This document shows, piece after piece, positions 59,820-64,000 of a DNA stretch of 64,000 nt (positions are counted from its first letter, which is position 1; every line of letters starts with the position of its first letter). This stretch comes from Streptomyces venezuelae (GTDB lineage Bacteria > Actinomycetota > Actinomycetes > Streptomycetales > Streptomycetaceae): NCBI RefSeq assembly GCF_008642335.1, contig NZ_CP029191.1, positions 4,526,001 to 4,590,000 of the forward strand, read 5' to 3'. The translations under genes and the position numbers were made by a program. The notes under the pieces were generated by a model that had not been told where the DNA came from, did no database searches, and was given only the letters and a program-made list of their open reading frames with translations.

Positions 59820-60029
59820 ATGGCTGCAGACCAGAGGCCGCTGAACGAGGTTCAGTTTCTGACCGTGGCGGAAGTCGCCTCGGTGATGCGAGTGTCCAAG
59901 ATGACCGTGTACCGGCTGGTGCACAGCGGTCATCTGCCCGCCATCCGGGTCGGAAGGTCCTTCCGGGTTCCGGAGCAGGCGGTTCACGAGTACCTCCGCG
60001 AGTCCTATGTGGGGGTCGAAGCAGGTTGA
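59820..60029 (+). CDS. bdtA: MerR/excisionase-type HTH protein (BdtA-like)
   Basis: A 69-residue single-domain DNA-binding protein with FLTVAEVASVMRVSKMTVYRLVHSG and LPAIRVGRSFRVPEQAVHEYL, a winged HTH of the BldC/excisionase type. It is the conserved gene upstream of the bS22 gene in Streptomyces, called bdtA in S. coelicolor as a BldD target. The gene symbol is given from context and sequence memory, so it is tentative. The start ATG 59820 has GGTGG upstream. Confidence 0.82.
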   Translation: MAADQRPLNEVQFLTVAEVASVMRVSKMTVYRLVHSGHLPAIRVGRSFRVPEQAVHEYLRESYVGVEAG

Positions 60030-60176
60030 GCGAGGGGTCCCGAGGGCCCGTCGCGCAGGGGTCATGGCCCCTCGATTACGTCCCTCACGCGGGGACGGGT
60101 AGGCTAGGCCGACGTAGGTCGTGTGGGCCCAGTCTGCTGCCCCGCACCGAGTGAAGAGAAGTGAGCGAGGGTAGTC

Positions 60177-60275
60177 GTGGGCTCTGTTATCAAGAAGCGG
60201 CGTAAGCGGATGGCCAAGAAGAAGCACCGCAAGCTGCTGAAGCGCACCCGCGTTCAGCGTCGCAACAAGAAGTAG
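60177..60275 (+). CDS. bS22 small ribosomal protein (AURKAIP1/COX24 domain)
   Basis: A 32-residue, highly basic protein from GTG 60177: [20 protein letters not shown], then [11 protein letters not shown]. This is the actinobacterial bS22 protein, a universal small component of the 30S subunit in this phylum. GAGCGAGGG lies upstream. It is followed by a strong terminator. Confidence 0.95.
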   Translation: MGSVIKKRRKRMAKKKHRKLLKRTRVQRRNKK

Positions 60276-60298
60276 GCGACCGCTGTAACAGCGTGTTT

Positions 60299-60332
60299 CG
60301 AAGCCCTCCCGTCATCCGACGGGAGGGCTTCG
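60299..60332 (+). terminator. Terminator after bS22 gene
   Basis: CGAAGCCCTCCCGTC (60299-60313) and GACGGGAGGGCTTCG (60318-60332) form a perfect 15-bp stem with a 4-base loop, followed by GTGTTTTC. Confidence 0.92.
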
Positions 60333-60450
60333 GTGTTTTCGGCCGTCTCCGGGTGCACGGACATCACACCGCAACGTCCACCCGATAGCGTGGTCCGGAA
60401 CACAGCCGACAGCGGCGCGGCGAGGGTTTGGGGAAAGGCAGGCGCTGATC

Positions 60451-61506
60451 TTGGGCAAGGTCGTGCTCGTGACCGGGGTGGCCCGACAGCTGGGCGGACG
60501 GTTCGTCCGGCGCATCCAGCGAGACCCGGACGTCGACCGGGTGGTCGCCGTCGACGCGGTACCGCCCGAGCACCATCTGGGCGGAGCCGACTTCGTCCAG
60601 GCCGACATCCGCCAGCCCACGATCGCCAGAGTCCTCGCCGAGCACGGCGTCGACACGGTCGTGCACATGGACGTCACGGCGACAGCGCTCGGCGGGCGCG
60701 GCGGCGGGCGCGGGTCCGTCAAGGAGACCAACGTCATCGGCACCATGCAGCTGCTCGGCGCCTGCCAGAAGTCGCCGACGGTGAAGCGGCTCGTGGTGAA
60801 GTCGAGCACCAGCGTGTACGGGTCGGCGCCCAAGGACCCCGCGGTCTTCACGGAGACGACGCCGCCCAAGTCGCTGCCCAGCGGTGGCTTCGCCAAGGAC
60901 ACCGTCGAGGTCGAGGGGTATGTGCGCGGCTTCGCGCGGCGCCGCCCGGACGTCGCGGTGTGCGTGCTGCGCTTCGCGAACATCCTCGGCCCCGCCGCGG
61001 ACTCCCCGCTCGCCGAGTACTTCTCGCTGCCGGTCCTGCCGACCGTGTTCGGCTATGACCCGCGCCTCCAGTTCGTCCACGAGGACGACGCGGTCGAGGT
61101 GCTGCGGCTCGCCTCGCACGAGCCGCGGCGCGGGACGCTCAACAGCGGCACGTTCAACATCGCGGGCGACGGCCAGCTGCTCCTGTCCCAGTGCTCGCGG
61201 CGGCTCGGCCGCCCCACCGTGCCGATGTTCCTGCCGGCCGTCACCTGGGTCGGCTCGGCGCTGCGCACGCTCGGCGCGACGGATTTCTCGCCCGAGCAGA
61301 TCCGGCTGCTCACCCACGGGCGGGTCGTCGCCACCCGGCAGATGCGCGAGACACTGGGGTTCGAGCCGAAGTACACGACCGCGGAGACCTTCGCGGACTT
61401 CGTACGCAGCCGGGGCCCCGGGCTGCTGCCACCAGGTGCCCTCGCGGGGGCAGTCGACCGGATCGCCGCGCTGCCCCTCGCGGGCGGCCACCCGAGCGCC
61501 AACTGA
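60451..61506 (+). CDS. NAD-dependent epimerase/dehydratase (extended SDR)
   Basis: A 351-residue extended short-chain dehydrogenase-like protein from TTG 60451. The nucleotide-binding start is VVLVTGVARQLGGRFVRR; VHMDVTATAL and the active-site-like STSVYGSA (Ser/Tyr) follow, with FANILGP in the substrate domain. The Gly motif is altered from GxxGxxG to GVARQLGG, which suggests a divergent function. It is encoded 14 bp before the acyltransferase gene. The pair is conserved next to bldN in Streptomyces. Confidence 0.88.
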   Translation: MGKVVLVTGVARQLGGRFVRRIQRDPDVDRVVAVDAVPPEHHLGGADFVQADIRQPTIARVLAEHGVDTVVHMDVTATALGGRGGGRGSVKETNVIGTMQLLGACQKSPTVKRLVVKSSTSVYGSAPKDPAVFTETTPPKSLPSGGFAKDTVEVEGYVRGFARRRPDVAVCVLRFANILGPAADSPLAEYFSLPVLPTVFGYDPRLQFVHEDDAVEVLRLASHEPRRGTLNSGTFNIAGDGQLLLSQCSRRLGRPTVPMFLPAVTWVGSALRTLGATDFSPEQIRLLTHGRVVATRQMRETLGFEPKYTTAETFADFVRSRGPGLLPPGALAGAVDRIAALPLAGGHPSAN

Positions 61507-61520
61507 GGAGAGCGTCAACG

Positions 61521-62591
61521 ATGGCGGACGCCAAGGTCATTCCGTTCGACGACGACCGGTCGCGCGGGAGCGCGCAGCGCACCTCGCGCCGCAGGTCCGC
61601 GCCCCGGCGCAAGGGCGACCCCGTGGCCGGGGTCAAGGCGCTGCCCGGGCAGCAGGAGGGCCGGCCCCAGGACGTGCAGCAGACCGCGGAGCCGCAGCCG
61701 GCGCCCGCGGAGGAGCGGGGCCGGGTGCCGGGCCCGCGGGCCGGTGGCGGCGGAGGCTGGGACCGGCGCATCGCGGGCGGCCTGGCGTTCCTGCGGCGGC
61801 GGCTGACGGGTGAGTACGAGGTCGACGACTTCGGTTACGACGAGGAGCTCACCGACCAGGTCCTGATGTCGATGCTCCGGCCCTTCTACGAGAAGTACTT
61901 CCGGGTCGAGGTGAAGGGCATCGAGAACATCCCCGCCGACGGCGGGGCGCTGATCGTTGCCAACCATTCGGGGACGCTTCCGCTGGACGGCCTGATGATG
62001 CAGGTCGCGGTGCACGACAACCACCCCGACGGCCGGCATCTGCGGCTGCTCGCCGCTGACCTCGTCTTCATGCTGCCGGTCATCAACGAACTGGCCCGCA
62101 AGGCGGGGCACACACTGGCGTGCGCGGAGGACGCCGAGCGGCTCCTGGAGCGGGGCGAGCTGGTGGGCGTGATGCCGGAGGGCTTCAAGGGCATAGGGAA
62201 GCCTTTCAGCGAGCGCTACAAGCTGCAGCGGTTCGGCCGCGGCGGCTTCGTGTCGACGGCGCTGCGGACGGGCTCGCCGATCGTGCCGTGCTCGATCGTC
62301 GGGGCGGAGGAGATCTACCCCATGATCGGCAACGCCAAGACGCTGGCGCGGGTCCTCGGTATTCCGTACTTCCCGATCACGCCCACGTTCCCGTGGCTCG
62401 GTCCGCTGGGTGCGGTGCCATTGCCGACGAAGTGGACGATCCAGTTCGGCGAGCCGATCCCGACGGACGGCTATCCGCCGGAGGCCGCGGAGGACCCGAT
62501 GCTGATGTTCAACCTGACGGACCAGGTGCGGGAGCAGATCCAGCATTCGCTGTACAAGCTGCTCGTGCAGCGGCGGTCGGTGTTCTTCTAG
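61521..62591 (+). CDS. Lysophospholipid acyltransferase family protein (PlsC-like)
   Basis: A 356-residue acyltransferase. The first 75 residues are basic, Pro/Ala/Gln-rich and probably disordered. The PlsC domain (about 125-330) has the catalytic NHSGTLPLD (a variant of NHxxxxD), MPEGFKGIGKPF for substrate binding, and SPIVPCSIVGAEEIYP. It probably acylates a glycerol-phosphate or related lipid. It is co-transcribed with the upstream epimerase and ends in a 23-bp terminator hairpin. Confidence 0.9.
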   Translation: MADAKVIPFDDDRSRGSAQRTSRRRSAPRRKGDPVAGVKALPGQQEGRPQDVQQTAEPQPAPAEERGRVPGPRAGGGGGWDRRIAGGLAFLRRRLTGEYEVDDFGYDEELTDQVLMSMLRPFYEKYFRVEVKGIENIPADGGALIVANHSGTLPLDGLMMQVAVHDNHPDGRHLRLLAADLVFMLPVINELARKAGHTLACAEDAERLLERGELVGVMPEGFKGIGKPFSERYKLQRFGRGGFVSTALRTGSPIVPCSIVGAEEIYPMIGNAKTLARVLGIPYFPITPTFPWLGPLGAVPLPTKWTIQFGEPIPTDGYPPEAAEDPMLMFNLTDQVREQIQHSLYKLLVQRRSVFF

Positions 62592-62612
62592 GCCGTGTTC
62601 TTTTGAGTGTGG

Positions 62613-62664
62613 GTACGCGGCTGGGGGCGCCCTCCCGGTGTGGAGGGCGCCCCCAGCCGCGTAC
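62613..62664. terminator. 23-bp perfect hairpin between convergent genes
   Basis: Arms 62613-62635 and 62642-62664 are exact reverse complements over 23 bp with a 6-base loop. The hairpin lies between the acyltransferase stop and the stop of the convergent DUF5667 gene and should terminate both. Confidence 0.93.
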
Positions 62665-62673
62665 GGGTGGGGA

Positions 62674-63927
62674 CTAGTCCGCGTCCTCGCCCTTGATGCC
62701 GAGCTCCGGGAGCTGGAGGCCGGGCAGGAGCGGGGGCAGCGTCACGTCCGGCTCTTCCGGATCGCTGTGCCGGCCGGGTTTGCTCTTGCCGTCCGAGGGC
62801 TCCGGGCTGGTCTTGTCATCCGGTGGTTCGAGGAGACCGCCGGTGGTGCCGCCGAGGAGGCCGTCGTCCTTGCGGTGCGACGTGGAGGGCTTCGGCCTGC
62901 TGTCGCCGCCCGGACCGCTGCTGTGCGAGCTGCCGCCACCGGAGGGGTGGGAGGTCCGGCCGTCGGCGCTGTCGGAGCCGCTGGGGCTCTGTGACGTACG
63001 TCCGCCGGAGCCGCCCTTCTCCGGTGCGCTGGGCAGGAGGGAGCGCAGCGGGTCGACCTCTTCGTCTATGGCGTCGAAGACGGAGTTCACCTCCTCTCCG
63101 ACGTCGCCCAGCTGGACGGGCAGGCGGCCCTGGAGGTCGGTCCAGGCCTCGCGGTGCGACCGGGAGAACGCGGAGAGCGCCTGGATGGGGCCCAGGGAGC
63201 CGTCGCGTTCGTACGCCTCGAGGAGCAGGCGGTGGCCTTCCGCGGCGTCGTGCCGCATGCCGGAGAGGGCTCGCCTGACCTCGCCGAGGGACTCGTGGTC
63301 GAGAGGGCCCGATCGGCCTCGCTCCATGAGCCTGCGGGCCTCGTTCAGGCGGGTCGATGCGTGGTCCAGATAGATCTGGCCGCGGTCGGTGTCGTCGTCG
63401 GCAAGGCCCAGCTTGAAGTCCTCCATGCCGCGCTTGAGGCCGTACAACGAATCGCCGGGGAGTGCGTCGGAGCTGGCCGCGGCCACTCCGCCGAACGCGC
63501 CGGCGGCGACGCCGACCGTGAGGCCGCCCGCCGCGATGCCCTTGGACAGACGGGTGCGCGGCCGCAACTTCCGCAGGGCACCCGCTCGGTGGGCACCCTT
63601 GCGGGACCGCTGCGCGGGCACGGAAGGACTGCCGCCCTCGAGGAGCATGGCTTCCATCGCGGCCACGAGCTGGGCGCGCTGGACGACCTTGACCTCGGGG
63701 TCCAGGGCGGGCTTGGGCAGCGCGTCGAGACCGTCCGCCAGGGCCAGCAGGTGGCTCTGCTCGGACGGTTCGGCGCGGCCGGTGGTTTCGGGGGACTCCA
63801 CGGGTGCGGCCGCGGGTACGGGCGCGGAGTCCACGGACTGCTCGGCCGCCGGACCCTGGTCGGAATGCTCCTCCAGGGCCTGGGCGAAGGCGTTCGCCCG
63901 CCGGTGGGCCGATACGTTCGCGATCAC
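62674..63927 (-). CDS. rsbN: DUF5667 transmembrane protein, probable anti-sigma factor RsbN
   Basis: About 417 residues. The start is probably GTG 63927, which has GGAGG 8 bases upstream; a GTG at 63936 overlaps that Shine-Dalgarno. The cytosolic N-terminus (about 1-125) has a helical FAQALEEHSD segment. One transmembrane helix follows (GIAAGGLTVGVAAGAFGGVAAAS, about 130-152), then the DUF5667 domain (DALPGDSLYGLKRGMEDFKLGLADDD, ARRLMERGRSG) and a long Ser/Gly/Pro-rich extracellular tail. In Streptomyces the gene just downstream of bldN encodes RsbN, the BldN anti-sigma factor. The orientation here fits bldN lying to the right, outside the window. The symbol is inferred. Confidence 0.7.
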   Translation of the reverse strand: MIANVSAHRRANAFAQALEEHSDQGPAAEQSVDSAPVPAAAPVESPETTGRAEPSEQSHLLALADGLDALPKPALDPEVKVVQRAQLVAAMEAMLLEGGSPSVPAQRSRKGAHRAGALRKLRPRTRLSKGIAAGGLTVGVAAGAFGGVAAASSDALPGDSLYGLKRGMEDFKLGLADDDTDRGQIYLDHASTRLNEARRLMERGRSGPLDHESLGEVRRALSGMRHDAAEGHRLLLEAYERDGSLGPIQALSAFSRSHREAWTDLQGRLPVQLGDVGEEVNSVFDAIDEEVDPLRSLLPSAPEKGGSGGRTSQSPSGSDSADGRTSHPSGGGSSHSSGPGGDSRPKPSTSHRKDDGLLGGTTGGLLEPPDDKTSPEPSDGKSKPGRHSDPEEPDVTLPPLLPGLQLPELGIKGEDAD

Positions 63928-64000
63928 TGGCGGCACCTCCTCTCGTCAAGACGGTCGACTCCCCAGGGGGTCCTGAGGGTTGCATGTCCTGACCATTTCC

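Overview
The window is a GC-rich actinobacterial chromosome segment that reads as Streptomyces. The evidence is the 16S-23S-5S rRNA operon without a spacer tRNA, the sigE-cseA-cseB-cseC envelope-stress operon, lsr2 and clpC side by side, the BdtA-type HTH protein next to a 32-residue bS22 ribosomal protein, and strong third-position GC bias that leaves long false ORFs open on the opposite strand of most genes. Most of the window is syntenic core chromosome. No insertion sequence, integrase, CRISPR array or tRNA was seen.

Layout. 1-5.3 kb: BlaI-family repressor, GNAT N-acetyltransferase, nucleoid protein Lsr2, an SCO3374-family protein and the ClpC unfoldase, with a ClgR-type box upstream of clpC. 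5.3-16.1 kb: an accessory island with three paralogous NACHT NTPases (bacterial NLR-like, all with intact Walker motifs). Inside it lies a regulator module: XRE/DUF5753 regulator, two intact DUF397 genes, a third DUF397 copy with a broken start, and a divergent HATPase anti-sigma-like protein. 16.6-19.7 kb: M23 peptidase, then a divergent TetR / 14-TM efflux pair with two large operators. 19.7-23.2 kb: the sigE operon on the minus strand. 23.4-28.8 kb: MutY, a NarL-type two-component pair whose kinase has an unusual C-terminal membrane extension, a PAP2 phosphatase and a Gly/Ser-rich membrane-anchored protein. 28.8-31.4 kb: radA-disA (DNA repair and c-di-AMP synthesis). 31.6-48.7 kb: a sigma-like/BACON fusion, a Cys-rich protein, Ppx/GppA phosphatase, sugar isomerase with TetR, IlvD, an SH3 protein, a Ser/Thr kinase with PQQ-type repeats, a methyltransferase, an ABC exporter with a perfect palindrome over its start codon, ProC, cysteine hydrolase with GlxA-like regulator, and TrpS behind a Trp-codon attenuator. 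49.5-54.8 kb: the rRNA operon and its terminator. 54.8-64 kb: HAD hydrolase, VC0807-type membrane protein, MFS, AcuC, phosphatase, BdtA-like protein, bS22, epimerase, acyltransferase, and at the right edge a DUF5667/RsbN-like gene whose expected partner bldN would lie just outside.

The most interesting parts are the three-NACHT island with its embedded regulator module (a candidate defence or conflict locus), the complete 1:2 / 2:3 / 3:4 attenuator with a Trp-Trp leader peptide in front of trpS, and two very strong operator-like palindromes (TetR/MFS and ABC exporter). Starts were chosen by Shine-Dalgarno spacing and family N-termini where possible. Functional statements rest on motifs I can read by eye; no database search was run.
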